64,000 nt of DNA from Rhizobium sp. BG4 (GCF_016864575.1 NZ_CP044127.1:310001-374000); one strand, 5' to 3'; positions 44,869 to 53,985 are shown, counted from the stretch's first letter. Notes: generated from the letters alone by a model not told the origin. Translations and numbers: made by a program.

Positions 44869-45678
44869 ATGGAAAATCATACCACAGAGGCCGTTACTTC
44901 TAATCCAACAGCGCTAGCGCAGATCGGAGCATTGCTCATTCACTACGGATTGGCTTTGGCAGGCGCAGTGGTCCTTCTGGTCGGCGGCTGGATTCTGTCC
45001 GGCTTTTTAAGCCGATGGGCCTATAAGGGTATATCTCGAATCCACGGGATTGATGAAACGCTCGCTCGTTTCTTTGAGAGCGTTCTTCACTACGGATTGC
45101 TGATCTTGGTGTTCGTCATGGTTCTCGGCCAGTTCGGGGTGCAGACAGCATCCATCGTCGCCGCTCTCGGCGCCGCAGGCTTGGCAATCGGACTGGCGCT
45201 CCAGGGTACGCTGCAAAACATTGCGGCCGGGATCATGCTGCTAGTACTACGGCCGTTCCGCGTAGGCGAATACATCGAGACGTCCAGTGTGAAGGGCCTG
45301 GTTCGAGAGATCGGCCTCTTTGCAACGGAGCTCAGAAACGCTGACGGCCTGTACCTGCTCGCTCCGAATTCGACGCTATGGAACACACCCATCATAAACC
45401 ATAGCAGGGAAAAGGACAGACGCCAGGAGATGTCCGTCGCGATTGGGAATGACGCTGACGGCAACATGGTCAAGAGGCTGATTCTGGACATCATCTCGTC
45501 AGATAAGCGCGTGCGCTCCGATCCGCCACCTCGCGTTTTTGCGGACGATCTCAGTGCCGACAAGATCACTCTCAAGATCGAATACTGGGCATCCACGGGT
45601 GAATGGACGGAAACCAGGCACGCAATCATCGACGGTCTCAAGGCGGGGTTGGCCGCGAAAGGAATTGCTTTAAAGTGA
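44869..45678 (+). CDS. MscS-type mechanosensitive channel
   Basis: 269 aa small-conductance mechanosensitive channel that releases solutes on hypo-osmotic shock. Three helices (about residues 21-45, 65-85, 92-115). The pore helix (IVAALGAAGLAIGLALQGTL) leads to the beta domain signature LRPFRVGEYIETSSVKG. The C-terminal domain is complete. An IS3-family element inserted 30 bp after the stop codon, leaving the gene intact. A GGAAC-N17-CATT box at 44791-44816 is a weak promoter candidate. Confidence 0.92.
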   Translation: MENHTTEAVTSNPTALAQIGALLIHYGLALAGAVVLLVGGWILSGFLSRWAYKGISRIHGIDETLARFFESVLHYGLLILVFVMVLGQFGVQTASIVAALGAAGLAIGLALQGTLQNIAAGIMLLVLRPFRVGEYIETSSVKGLVREIGLFATELRNADGLYLLAPNSTLWNTPIINHSREKDRRQEMSVAIGNDADGNMVKRLILDIISSDKRVRSDPPPRVFADDLSADKITLKIEYWASTGEWTETRHAIIDGLKAGLAAKGIALK

Positions 45679-45766
45679 AATGCTGGAGGGCGCTTGTTGC
45701 TCGAGACTGAATAGCCCCGAGATTTGTAGACACCTTCTTTCCTAATTTTGAGGCAAGAAGAGCATC

Positions 45767-46039
45767 ATGAGCAAATCGAATTTCAGCGAAGAGTTTAAGC
45801 GGGACGCGGTGCGTCAGATCACGGAACGGGGCTATCCGGTTGCGGAGGTTTCGCAGCGGCTGGGTGTGAGCCCGCACTCACTCTATGAGTGGAAGAAGAA
45901 GTTCTCCTCCGTGTCTGGCAACCAGGGCAGCGACCAGGCCGACGAGATCAGGCAGCTTAAAAAGGAATTGGCGCGTGTCACCGAGGAGCGCGACATATTA
46001 AAAAAAGCGACCGCGTATTTCGCCAGGGATGCAAAGTGA
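45767..46039 (+). CDS. IS3-family transposase OrfA
   Basis: 90 aa DNA-binding subunit. Helix-turn-helix: FSEEFKRDAVRQITERGYPV, AEVSQRLGVSPHSLYEWKKK; a leucine-zipper-like tail (EIRQLKKELARVTEERDILK) for oligomerisation. Near its end the run of seven A at 46000-46006 followed by G (A-AAA-AAA-G) is a slippery site for -1 frameshifting into OrfB. Confidence 0.95.
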   Translation: MSKSNFSEEFKRDAVRQITERGYPVAEVSQRLGVSPHSLYEWKKKFSSVSGNQGSDQADEIRQLKKELARVTEERDILKKATAYFARDAK

Positions 46040-46896
46040 AGTACGCGTTCATTGCACAGCATCAGCAGCGATTTTCGGTGCGGACGATGTGCCGCCTGTT
46101 GCGCATCCACCCCAGCGGCTTTTACGCTTGGCTCCGGATACCCTTGAGCAAGCGTGCCTGTGAGGACAAGCGCCAGATCGATCTGCTCCAGACGGCCTGG
46201 GAAGAGAGTGGCAGGGTCTACGGGTATCGCAAGCTTCATGACGACCTGCTCGATCACGGCGAGACATGCTGCCCCAACCGGGTTGCGCGTCTGACGCGGA
46301 TTGCCGGGATAAAGGCTCAGATCGGCTACAAGCGACGTCCCGGAGTTTACGGCGGCAGGCCATCCATTGTCATCGACAACACGCTGGCTCGGCAATTCGA
46401 CGTTGCTGCTCCGGACAAGGCGTGGGTCACTGACATCACCTACATCCGGACCAGCGAAGGCTTCGCCTATCTCGCGGTGGTGATCGATCTCTATTCTCGC
46501 CGTGTCATCGGCTGGTCGATGCAGAACCGTCAGACAACAGATGTCGTGCTGCAGGCGTTGCTGATGGCTGTCTGGAGGCGGAAACCAAAGGAAAAGGTTC
46601 TGGTGCATTCGGATCAGGGATCACAATTCACCAGCATGGACTGGGCAGCGTTCCTCAAGCACCACAATCTGGTTCACTCGATGAGCCGACGGGGCAACTG
46701 CCATGACAATGCCGTGGCTGAGAGCTTCTTCAATCTGTTGAAGCGGGAGCGAATACGCCGAAAGGTCTATCGCTCAAGAGACGAAGCAAGGCAGGACGTG
46801 TTCGATTACATCGAGATGTTCTACAACCCGAAGCGCAAGCATGTCAGAAACGGGATGCTGTCGCCCGTCGAGTTCGAAAGGCAGCAGAAAACGTAA
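46036..46896 (+). CDS. IS3-family transposase OrfB (DDE integrase)
   Basis: 286 aa. Produced mainly as OrfAB fusion by -1 frameshift. An HTH_21 region (GRVYGYRKLHDDLLDHGE) precedes the rve integrase core with DDE residues: first Asp in KAWVTDITYIRT, second Asp in VLVHSDQGSQFTS, and Glu in NAVAESFFNLLKRE. The C-terminal YNPKRKHVRNGMLSPVEFE is typical. Frame is intact. Confidence 0.95.
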   Translation: MKYAFIAQHQQRFSVRTMCRLLRIHPSGFYAWLRIPLSKRACEDKRQIDLLQTAWEESGRVYGYRKLHDDLLDHGETCCPNRVARLTRIAGIKAQIGYKRRPGVYGGRPSIVIDNTLARQFDVAAPDKAWVTDITYIRTSEGFAYLAVVIDLYSRRVIGWSMQNRQTTDVVLQALLMAVWRRKPKEKVLVHSDQGSQFTSMDWAAFLKHHNLVHSMSRRGNCHDNAVAESFFNLLKRERIRRKVYRSRDEARQDVFDYIEMFYNPKRKHVRNGMLSPVEFERQQKT

Positions 46897-46929
46897 CCCG
46901 AGGGTGTCTACGAAACTCGGGGCTATTCA

Positions 46930-47675
46930 GACCTGCCAAGAATAGATCACCATTGAGGAGAGCTATCGGCCGAGCGGCCGCCTAGGCAAAGGGTGACTTG
47001 ATTTCCGCCCCGCGGCAACGTCCTTCGTGAGTGGAACCTGTTCAAGGGTACATTCAGAGAGAAATTGCCGACCATCCTCATTAGCGACTTTGCGCAGGAG
47101 ATAGGATGCCCAGCAACATGAGAATGTTGACCCAGGTCCGTCGCGTCGGCGTACGCGTCGGTAATGCATTTACTCTTCGTTTTGCGCACCGATTCATATG
47201 AGGAGGTCTTCGGCGAACGTTTACGACCCGGTGCCGACAGAACGCTCAAGTCAGGTTCCAACGGCCGAGATATGCTTGTTCCGGCCCCAACGAGCTGCCC
47301 ATAGGATCGTACATCATCGATTTTACTACATAGTCCCTGCATGGCCAGAGCTTACCCGGAACGCGCAATCGCTGTTCCGGACCGGCCTTTTTTCCCCAAA
47401 AGGTTTCATACCTGAGCCGGCTGTTGTCGGGAGATAAGCATTTTTCGCGAGCAATTTGAGTGATACCCCTGCCGCATGCAGATGAATCGGTCTTGCCGCC
47501 AAGATCCCGCCAACGATTTCAAGAACTATGTTCATGTCGCCACGGATGCCGAAGCTAAACCGTTCCAGCGTAATCCGAAGCGTTAGGATGAGGGCGTATG
47601 GCCGGGTGACGGTGTTGCGACAGAGGCGAGAGCTACGCTTAACTCAGGGATGGCTTGCGGTTCAGACATCTGCGG
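46930..47675. other. Region between the IS3 element and the tRNA-like gene
   Basis: No gene is supported. Minus frames such as 46963-47169 (CTLEQVPLTKDVAAG..) may be decayed coding DNA. It includes a terminator-like hairpin at 47356-47393. Confidence 0.3.
47356..47393 (+). terminator. Terminator-like hairpin without a clear gene
   Basis: CCGGAAC (47356-47362) pairs with GTTCCGG (47374-47380). An outer GGCC pair may extend it, and T6 follows at 47388-47393. Confidence 0.4.
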
Positions 47676-47748
47676 TGGGCCTGGCAGGACTCGAACCTGC
47701 AACCAATCGGCTATGAGCCGACGGCACTAACCATTGAGCTACAGGCTC
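47676..47748 (-). tRNA. tRNA-like gene, anticodon CAU (Met or lysidine-Ile), degenerate
   Basis: 73 nt that fold as a cloverleaf: anticodon stem GTCGG/CCGAT around loop CTCATAG, T arm GCAGG-TTCGAGT-CCTGC, discriminator A and no encoded CCA. Weak points are an A-C mismatch at acceptor position 2-71 and a T-T mismatch in the D stem. CAU reads as elongator or initiator Met, or Ile2 after lysidine modification; the sequence does not settle which. Very similar to the copy at 48830-48902. It may be a pseudo-tRNA. Confidence 0.6.
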
Positions 47749-48143
47749 GCGCTCGCAGAAAGCGCGAATGGATTGGCATAGGCCCACAAATCGGCTTCCG
47801 GCAGTTGATAAAGCGGTCGGCGTCATCGCCGCACCAACGACTTGGCGATCTCGAAGATGTCGTCGCTGCAAGCGGTAGGGTTCTTTCGACTAGGCGATGC
47901 CGAGCCCGATCCTGCTGTCAGTGCACGGAGGACGGCCAGTTGCCCGCGAGCCGGTCGTAAAGGGATGGCCTGGATCTTCGGCGCTTTGCAACGGTCCAGT
48001 GCAAGCTGACGATCATCGTCATGCTGACGCATGCAAAGGCGGGTCAGCGGCATCATCGCGCCAAAGATCTGCATCATGACAGCGATGATCTTCGGGCCCA
48101 CCGCTCCAATCGGTGGTAATATCAGTTTGAAATGTTGAGGGGC
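47749..48143. other. Intergenic between the tRNA-like gene and hipA operators
   Basis: A minus frame (48101-47823) is open but has no start signal or known motif. Nothing else is recognised. Confidence 0.3.
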
Positions 48144-48177
48144 GTCACTATCGCGTATTTAGATACGCGATAGTGAC
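48144..48177. promoter_or_regulatory. Perfect 34-bp palindrome, probable HipB-type operator 1
   Basis: GTCACTATCGCGTAT (48144-48158), spacer TTAG, ATACGCGATAGTGAC (48163-48177): 15-bp arms, no mismatch. It is related to the second palindrome 62 bp downstream and lies just before the hipA remnant. Confidence 0.6.
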
Positions 48178-48205
48178 AGTAATCTTGATCACCCGGCGGA
48201 ATGGT

Positions 48206-48240
48206 GTAACTTTTCCGTATCTGTCATACGCGAAAGTTAC
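48206..48240. promoter_or_regulatory. 35-bp palindrome, probable HipB-type operator 2
   Basis: GTAACTTTTCCGTAT (48206-48220), spacer CTGTC, ATACGCGAAAGTTAC (48226-48240): 15-bp arms with two mismatches. It shares the (C)GCGTAT core with operator 1; centre-to-centre distance about 62 bp, near six helical turns. Confidence 0.6.
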
Positions 48241-48244
48241 ATAG

Positions 48245-48699
48245 TGTGCCCCTGACGAAAAGCGCCGTATTGCGCTCGAGGACATGACATCCGTTCTGGG
48301 CGTTCGGGCGGAAGACAAAGCCACAGGCACCATGGAGCGGATTGCGGCAGCACTGCGTCCCCTCTCCACCGACACCGACACCGATTCGCTGCTGGTCTTG
48401 CGTCGGACCCTATTTGCGTGGTTGATCGCGGGCGGCGATATGCACCTGAAGAACATGGCCGTCCTGAAAATTGCTGAACCAGAGGAGATTTTAGCTCGGT
48501 CCGTATGGCGCCGCTCTATGACGCTGTAACAATGGGGGTGTTTCCGAACCTTCAGAATGACCTGAAAATCAGCGGCAAGGACGAACGGCTGAAAAGAGCG
48601 GATTTCCGGCGGTTTGCAGCGACGGCGGGTATTCCGGTGGCGGCGGCGGACACGGCCATGGATGAACTGGCGGCGACCCTTGCGCGCGGCGTGAGATGA
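48245..48699 (+). pseudogene. hipA: HipA-type kinase toxin, C-terminal remnant, frameshifted
   Basis: Only the last 150 or so residues of a HipA Ser/Thr kinase remain, following an in-frame stop at 48242. DEKRRIALEDMTSVLGVRAE, LRRTLFAWLIAGGDMHLKNM (the catalytic-loop region, ADGDMHLKN in family members) and APLYDAVTMGVFPNLQNDLK are recognisable. One lost G near 48487 (GAGGAGATT for GAGGAGGATT) breaks the frame between them. The ATP-binding N-terminus and any hipB gene are absent, yet two operator-like palindromes survive upstream. Confidence 0.7.
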
Positions 48700-48829
48700 G
48701 CTTGCTCTGCCGGACCCGCTGACAGACGGTTCAGTCGGCGCTGAACGGGCGGCGCAGATGCGGGCAATTGTCTGCCAGCGTTTGGCCGCATTTGATTAGC
48801 ATGGAGCTAAATTCGACCTTGAGCGATGG

Positions 48830-48902
48830 GTCCCCCGGCAGGGCTCGAACCTGCAATCAATCGGTTATGAGCCGACGGCACTCACCATTGAGCTACAGGC
48901 CT
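48830..48902 (-). tRNA. Second tRNA-like gene, anticodon CAU, acceptor stem decayed
   Basis: Roughly 85 percent identical by eye to the copy at 47676-47748, with the same D-stem mismatch, anticodon loop CTCATAA and a perfect T arm. The 3' acceptor strand (CGGGGGA) pairs badly with the 5' strand (AGGCCTG). It is probably a pseudo-tRNA or duplication remnant. Confidence 0.5.
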
Positions 48903-49159
48903 GCCTTCCCTTCTTTATGCGCGTTCGCGCCAGCGATTGACGAACTCCGCAAGTTTCTCTCGCGGGCCGCTGTCAAAAGAACAGTGGGCAACTCTTGGAG
49001 GCCGCAGGTCGGCAATTCGTCCTCATCCCAGAACCGCTGCCATGCCTCTCGGACAACTCCGTATCCGATCCCAAGACGATCGGCCTCGCGCAGAAGCGCC
49101 TGTCCAAGGCCGGTTTCTTCAGAGATTGCTACGACTTGATCCATTGCAATAACTTTCAT
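48893..49159 (-). CDS. Hypothetical protein
   Basis: 88 aa (MKVIAMDQVVAISEETGLGQ, ALLREADRLGIGYGVVREAW, QRFWDEDELPTCGLQELPTV). Protein-like, soluble, not recognised. The ribosome binding site is poor; 49144 is an alternative start. Its 3' end overlaps the tRNA-like gene by 10 bp. Confidence 0.45.
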   Translation of the reverse strand: MKVIAMDQVVAISEETGLGQALLREADRLGIGYGVVREAWQRFWDEDELPTCGLQELPTVLLTAARERNLRSSSIAGANAHKEGKAGL

Positions 49160-49320
49160 CAGGATTGAGAACGACTGCCGTCGTGTACTGCTCCCCCACT
49201 CTCTCAAATATCCGGAGAACCACGATCAGCCTCGTCCTCGGTCGATTTGACCCCGCTATCATCCGGCAAGCTGATGAGAATTAATCACGGGCGAGTTTCG
49301 TTGAATACTTGTAGCCGTCC

Positions 49321-49345
49321 GGAACCCCGAGCGCGAGGCCGCGTT
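49321..49345 (+). promoter_or_regulatory. EcfG-type promoter (GGAAC-N16-CGTT)
   Basis: GGAAC at 49321-49325 and CGTT at 49342-49345, spacing 16, a perfect match 20 bp before the DUF2934-receiver gene. Confidence 0.7.
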
Positions 49346-49365
49346 TTTTAGCATCGGAGGACATG

Positions 49366-49890
49366 ATGGAACATAGCCAATATAACTGGATCAGCATCAG
49401 AGCTCACGAGATATGGCAATCTGAAGGTTGTCCAAATGGGAAAGATCGCGAGCATTGGGCCAAAGCGGCCGAAGAATGGGAACACCGCAAAAGGCGGCTG
49501 GAGGTCCCCTACGAGGCGCTGCGGGAGCAAGTGAGGCGCGTTCTGGTGGTCGACGACGAGCCGCTGATACGGTTTGCTACCGTCGAGGCCCTGGAAGACG
49601 CCGGCTTCGAGGTCCTTGAGGCGGGCAACGCTGACGAGGCTCTCGTCCTTCTTCAACGGAATGATTTTGACGCTGTATTCACCGATGTGAATATGCCGGG
49701 AACGACGGATGGACTGGGGCTCACCTCCCTGGTGCGAGCCCGCTCGCCGCAGACTCGCGTCATCGTCACTTCTGGCCATGTTAGACTTGGTGCTTTTGAC
49801 CTTGCGAGCGGCGTGTCATTTATTCCCAAGCCCTACACATATGACGCGATTGTCCGCATGCTGCAGGCACCAGGCTTCGGAACGCGATAG
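49366..49890 (+). CDS. DUF2934-receiver fusion response regulator
   Basis: 174 aa. GGAGG (49356-49360) is 5 nt before the ATG at 49366. Residues 1-45 are a DUF2934 module (WISIRAHEIWQSEGCPNGKD, REHWAKAAEEW). Residues 57-170 are a receiver domain: acidic pair in VLVVDDEPLIR, phospho-Asp in DAVFTDVNMPG, Thr/Ser in VIVTSGH and Lys in FIPKPYTYD. No output domain follows. DUF2934 normally occurs alone or in short proteins of unknown role; its fusion to a receiver suggests it is an output or docking part. Expression is probably stress-controlled. Confidence 0.85.
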   Translation: MEHSQYNWISIRAHEIWQSEGCPNGKDREHWAKAAEEWEHRKRRLEVPYEALREQVRRVLVVDDEPLIRFATVEALEDAGFEVLEAGNADEALVLLQRNDFDAVFTDVNMPGTTDGLGLTSLVRARSPQTRVIVTSGHVRLGAFDLASGVSFIPKPYTYDAIVRMLQAPGFGTR

Positions 49891-50825
49891 GCGACGTGAA
49901 CCGGCGTCGCGACGACTGCTAGCGCGTGTTTTGACAGACAGGCAAGACCAACATTGCGACGACTTCGATCACGCCGGTTGAGTAGCAATGCATAGGGATC
50001 AAATAATCAAGGGGCAAGCCGCACCAAAAATCGACATGCTGGAGCGGGAGGCCTCAACTTTTACCAGCGGCACGTCGATGTCATCGAGTGTCACGATCGC
50101 TTTATGCGGGCAGATACCACTCCCGCGGTCGTGCGTTCCGCTTTCGACGAAAGTCCTGACCTTGCCTGCTACCCATTGCTCCCCGGCTAAACGATGCGGC
50201 GGGAGCAACGAATGCTCGCCGCCGCGGCTCTCCAAGGTCCGCCGCCTGCGCTCAGGAGCGCGGCGAACATAAAGCTATATGGCTCGGAACGGAAACTCAT
50301 TTTCGCAGCTTTTTCGCGGCGTCGTCGTCCCTATCATATAGCTCTACGCACAGAAGCTCGGAGAAGCCCTTTGCCGTAGCCTTTCCAGAGGCTTGCGCTG
50401 TGGACAGGTTGTGGAGAACATGTGGAGGAACTGTGTGCAACGCCGCTTCCCGACGTTAAGGGAATGGGCATGGATCTTGCGTGGGACATCCGAATCCGCT
50501 CAGATGAAGTCCTCGGCCGATGGCTTCCGCCGCAACGTCGCCATCCCGATCAAGGGCGCTCCGACATGATGTCGAGAAGCGCCCTTTCCATTTGGAACTT
50601 TCGTAGAGAGCGAGTGCCAGGGTACCTCTACCCATTTGCGTAGCGCCGATCTTGGTCTGCAGCAGAAGCAAAAACTGCATCGGCTGAGGCAATTCTTATG
50701 GTCGTTCCCGCCGGACTACGTTTGACCTCTGTGCGGCGAGCGGGCAGCCCATCAGCAGGGCCGCCAAACCTCGTAAATCCAACTGACGCAGGACACTCCA
50801 GCGACCTGTAATGGAGTTCGATCGA
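49891..50825. other. Long stretch without a firm gene
   Basis: One minus frame (50235-49999, 78 aa) has protein-like sequence (ESGTHDRGSGICPHKAIVTL, DDIDVPLVKVEASRSSMSIF) but no convincing start signal. Nothing else is supported over 900 bp. Confidence 0.3.
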
Positions 50826-51184
50826 TCAGTATGTCACAGCAGGGGAAGACGACCGGTACGGTAGCGGACCAATCCTTGCCCTCCGGCCCGAGCGTGGTAG
50901 TGTGACTGTGCTGCCGTCGAAAAACGCTGCATCAGACCGCTCCCTTGAAGTTGCCCTACAACTGACCCAAAGGAGCGGTCTTTTAGCGCGTCTTAAGCGA
51001 TCCTGTTCATCCAGTCTTATGTGTCTCGCCGTCCCTCTCTGGCTCGCGTGCTTTGCCGCAGCAGCCTTTCTCCAAAAGCGAATCTTACTCTCAGCGGGTT
51101 CCGTCATGCCGGGATTATGTCCGCGAATGCTGCCCTCGTCTCGGCTCTCCCATCTAAATCCACGAAAACAGAGGGTTGTTTCAT
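50826..51184 (-). pseudogene. Possible hypothetical gene split by a frameshift
   Basis: An excellent ribosome binding site (AGGAGG at 51192-51197) precedes the ATG at 51184, but the frame MKQPSVFVDLDGRAETRAAF ends after 26 codons at 51104. A second frame begins at 51107 in an ATGA overlap (MTEPAESKIRFWRKAAAAKH, IRLDEQDRLRRAKRPLLWVS). One extra G in the GGG at 51111-51113 would join them into a single protein. Not recognised. Two coupled small genes are the alternative. Confidence 0.35.
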
Positions 51185-51328
51185 CTTCGCGCCTCCTAAG
51201 GAACTAGGATCCTTGGCCCGGCGGCCCCGGCTTAGCTCAGACATCAGCAACAAGGATGGTTGTTCGCAACCGTACGGCATCGTTTTTATCTTTCGCGCGT
51301 TTTTAGGAACAGTCAGCGGAGAAAAGAC

Positions 51329-52105
51329 ATGACCAACCGGGTAGCAATGATCACCGGAGCCGGATCGGGAATAGGTCGGGCGGCTGCCTTGACCTTGGCA
51401 CGCGACGGCTACTCTATTGGCGCCTTGGGTCACTCTCACCGCGAACTCGCTGCCGTCGTTGACGATATCGCGGCTCTGGGAGGCAATGCGATTGCGCTCG
51501 ATGCCGATATTTCTGACGAGAGGCAGATGGAGACGGCGGTTTCCTCTCTTGTAGACATGTATGGCAGGCTTGATGCCGTTGTTGCCAACGCGGGAATAAA
51601 TGGTGCCTGGGCGCCGATTGATAGTCTTACGCTCGACGAATGGAACAGGACGATATCTGTCAATCTCACTGGCACATTTCTAACGATTAGGCAGACGGTG
51701 CCATTTTTGAAGAAATCGGGTGGTGGCGCGATCATCGTTGTGTCCTCGATCAATGGAACCCGGACCTTCACCACCCCCGGAGCGACAGCATACACGACCA
51801 CGAAAGCGGGACAGGTCGCTATGGTTCAGCAGCTATCATTGGAGCTCGCCCGTCACCACATCAGGATCAATGCCGTCTGCCCGGGCGAAATCGAAACCAA
51901 CATTGGTTCCAACACAAACCTCCGGCAGAAGGATGATACAGCCATACCCGTCATCTGGCCTGAAGGACAGGTACCGCTGACTGGAGGAAAGCCCGGTCGA
52001 AGTGAAGACGTTGCCGAGGTCATCGCGTTTCTGGCATCTGACAGGTCGCGACATATCACCGGCTCTCCGATCTGGGTCGATGGAGGCCAAGGGCTACTTC
52101 GATGA
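51329..52105 (+). CDS. Short-chain dehydrogenase/reductase (SDR)
   Basis: 258 aa classical SDR. The NAD(P) site is GAGSGIG near residue 11; NAG lies in VVANAGING, the catalytic Ser in IIVVSSINGT and Tyr/Lys in TAYTTTKAG. The C-terminal ITGSPIWVDGGQGL is typical. Cofactor and substrate are not readable; annotated relatives are often 3-oxoacyl-ACP or glucose dehydrogenase-like. CGGAG precedes the ATG. Confidence 0.9.
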   Translation: MTNRVAMITGAGSGIGRAAALTLARDGYSIGALGHSHRELAAVVDDIAALGGNAIALDADISDERQMETAVSSLVDMYGRLDAVVANAGINGAWAPIDSLTLDEWNRTISVNLTGTFLTIRQTVPFLKKSGGGAIIVVSSINGTRTFTTPGATAYTTTKAGQVAMVQQLSLELARHHIRINAVCPGEIETNIGSNTNLRQKDDTAIPVIWPEGQVPLTGGKPGRSEDVAEVIAFLASDRSRHITGSPIWVDGGQGLLR

Positions 52106-52435
52106 CAGTTGAATCAGAAATAGAGTTATTGCGAAGTCAAAGCGAGCGGCGCCTCGATCGATCCATTTGACTACACCGAAGGCCGGCTGGGGCGAGACCG
52201 AACTTAGCGCTCGCGAAGGGATGAACGGCTGCAATCTTGTGTCGCGTGTCCAGTCTTCTCACAGCTTTTGCATCCAATCAGATACGCGACAAGTCGATTG
52301 TCGCGACTTTACCCAAAACTCGCCCGAGGTCTAGCCTTGGGCCACGCCATTAACGACGCGCAGTCGCAGCCGGAGCGAAAAAGTTATCGCTCCCGGTGGA
52401 AAGCCGCCTTTCCATCGGCCCACAAGGGCTTGACA
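52106..52435. other. Intergenic, no gene supported
   Basis: No open frame with start signals or known sequence. Confidence 0.4.
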
Positions 52436-52663
52436 TCAGGAATTGGAGTAGAGGGAAATTAAGGCATGGACGAGCCGGACGGCAATGATTGCTGCGCCCA
52501 GTGCACCGACGCATAGAAGTCCAATGCCAATTTCGCGGACGCCCATGTCTACCCCTGCAACAAGAGGCCCCGGATAGTGCTCGCTCACCACGACGATGAG
52601 AAAGATCGATATTGCGACGCAGATCAAAAAGCCAAAGCTGAGATATGTCAGAAACCTGTGCAT
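52436..52663 (-). CDS. Small membrane protein with two helices
   Basis: 75 aa (start uncertain; the frame opens at 52738). Two hydrophobic helices, LTYLSFGFLICVAISIFLIV and IGIGLLCVGALGAAIIAVRL, with a short loop. Not recognised. Confidence 0.5.
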   Translation of the reverse strand: MHRFLTYLSFGFLICVAISIFLIVVVSEHYPGPLVAGVDMGVREIGIGLLCVGALGAAIIAVRLVHALISLYSNS

Positions 52664-53170
52664 CACTTCTCGCGTCAAATCTTGCTTAATCAACGACCGC
52701 ATTATCATGCAAAGTAATGATTTGCTACAGCCTCCCACCCGTCTTGCGGAGACAGCCGCTAATGCGGGTGCCCTTGCGCTGAAGCGGTCTACCCAAGGCT
52801 AGGGTTACTCGGACGGCCGTTGTCTTCGCAGCGCGCAGTTCTCCAGATTGCCGACGGTCCCCGCTCGCTCGTCGGTCGTTTGCTGCGTCAGGTTTCAATC
52901 AACCGACTGATTTTGCCCATCAGGCTCCACCCACATTTCCAAGGAAGTTTTCGCGAGCGCTCCTCGTTCAGGCCGCTCATCATACAGGCCGGATCAACTG
53001 TCTCGACCCTCCCGAGGGATGGTCGACACAGTCGCGAAGGACATTCAGGACGGTGGAAGCCCGGGAAAACTTAAGGGGCGCGTCTGTACGCAATCGGACG
53101 CGCAATGTCTCACGGTTGAAGGTGCTGCCGAAGCTGCCCACCTATCAGGTGACCGGAAAGGATAGTCAAC
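52664..53170. other. Intergenic, no gene supported
   Basis: Only weak, overlapping frames on the plus strand. No promoter of the EcfG type is seen. Confidence 0.35.
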
Positions 53171-53527
53171 ATGTCGGGCTATCGCGGACGGGATCCATTC
53201 GCAGTTCCAAAATTTTCCCTGACGCTGCCAGAAGCATGCGTTGAGAACACCTGCGCCGCCGGCTCCGCCTCGCGGGGCTCATTTAACAACGGAGAAACGT
53301 CTATCGCCGCCCGGTTCTTTTTCGACGTCAACATGGCGTCGCGACGTGTCCGCGATGAAGTGGGGTGCATGTTTCCGGATGTCGGCGCCGCTATTACGGC
53401 TGCGTTGGTCGATGGTCGCAAGATACTCGACGCTCTCGGTTGCCGTTGCCGTGGTTTAGACGGATTAGTGTTCGAAATCAGAGACCCGACAGGCGCGATT
53501 GTCGCGCACGTTCCCTTCGAGATATAG
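53171..53527 (+). CDS. DUF6894 family protein with N-terminal extension
   Basis: 118 aa. The C-terminal 75 residues match the family of the gene at 10509-10742: ARFFFDVNMASRRVRDEVGC, FPDVGAAITAALVDGRKIL, and a final VFEIRDPTGAIVAHVPFEI strand. The N-terminal 45 residues are unique. AAGGAT precedes the ATG. Function unknown. Confidence 0.65.
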   Translation: MSGYRGRDPFAVPKFSLTLPEACVENTCAAGSASRGSFNNGETSIAARFFFDVNMASRRVRDEVGCMFPDVGAAITAALVDGRKILDALGCRCRGLDGLVFEIRDPTGAIVAHVPFEI

Positions 53528-53933
53528 CTTTCTCGTTTGCTGCAGCGTCTTTTCGAGACAGCAAATTCAGGTTCCTCGCTGAGACTGCGGAGCAGCGGCG
53601 GAGCCACCGCACATTGGCTTGATCTCTGCGAGGTCGGGTTCAGATGCCAAGAACGCAGTCACTACCGTTCAACTCTGGCGAGGCCTTGAACACGTGCTCA
53701 AAGATGTCGGTTCGCGTACCCTGGACGCTATCGCGCGACATCGATCGCGGCGACGACGCTGGGGCTGAGGTAGCGCCTGTTTGACCCTCGGGGGACGCAG
53801 GTAGGAACACTGCCGGTCGATCTGCTCACGAGTTCTAGGCGTTTCCCGATATTGTCTGACATCGCAGTGATTGCGCAAGCGCCTCGCGCCTCGGGCATTT
53901 ACGCGACTGTTGTCCCAGCTTGATGTAAGCGTC
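53528..53933. other. Intergenic, no gene supported
   Basis: No coding potential recognised between the DUF6894 gene and the EcfG-type promoter at 53934. Confidence 0.35.
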
Positions 53934-53958
53934 GGAACAAGTTGCTTTTTTCGAAGTT
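53934..53958 (+). promoter_or_regulatory. EcfG-type promoter (GGAAC-N17-GTT)
   Basis: GGAAC at 53934-53938 and GTT at 53956-53958, 27 bp before the PepSY-like gene and presumably reading on into the next gene. Confidence 0.65.
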
Positions 53959-53985
53959 TCGTCCTGGCAACAACAGGAGCTTTCC

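Larger units (their letters stand above)
45708..46929 (+). mobile_element. IS3-family insertion sequence, complete
   Basis: 1222 bp. Terminal inverted repeats of 27 bp begin TGAATAGCCCCGAG at 45708-45734 and end at 46903-46929 with three mismatches. A 3-bp target duplication GAC flanks it (45705-45707 and 46930-46932). It carries overlapping orfA and orfB with a frameshift site. Intact ends and genes suggest recent insertion. Confidence 0.93.

Noticed and set aside
47823..48101. 92-aa minus-strand frame beside the tRNA-like gene
   Set aside because: No start signal, no family recognised, and Arg/Ser-rich composition typical of a non-coding GC-rich frame.
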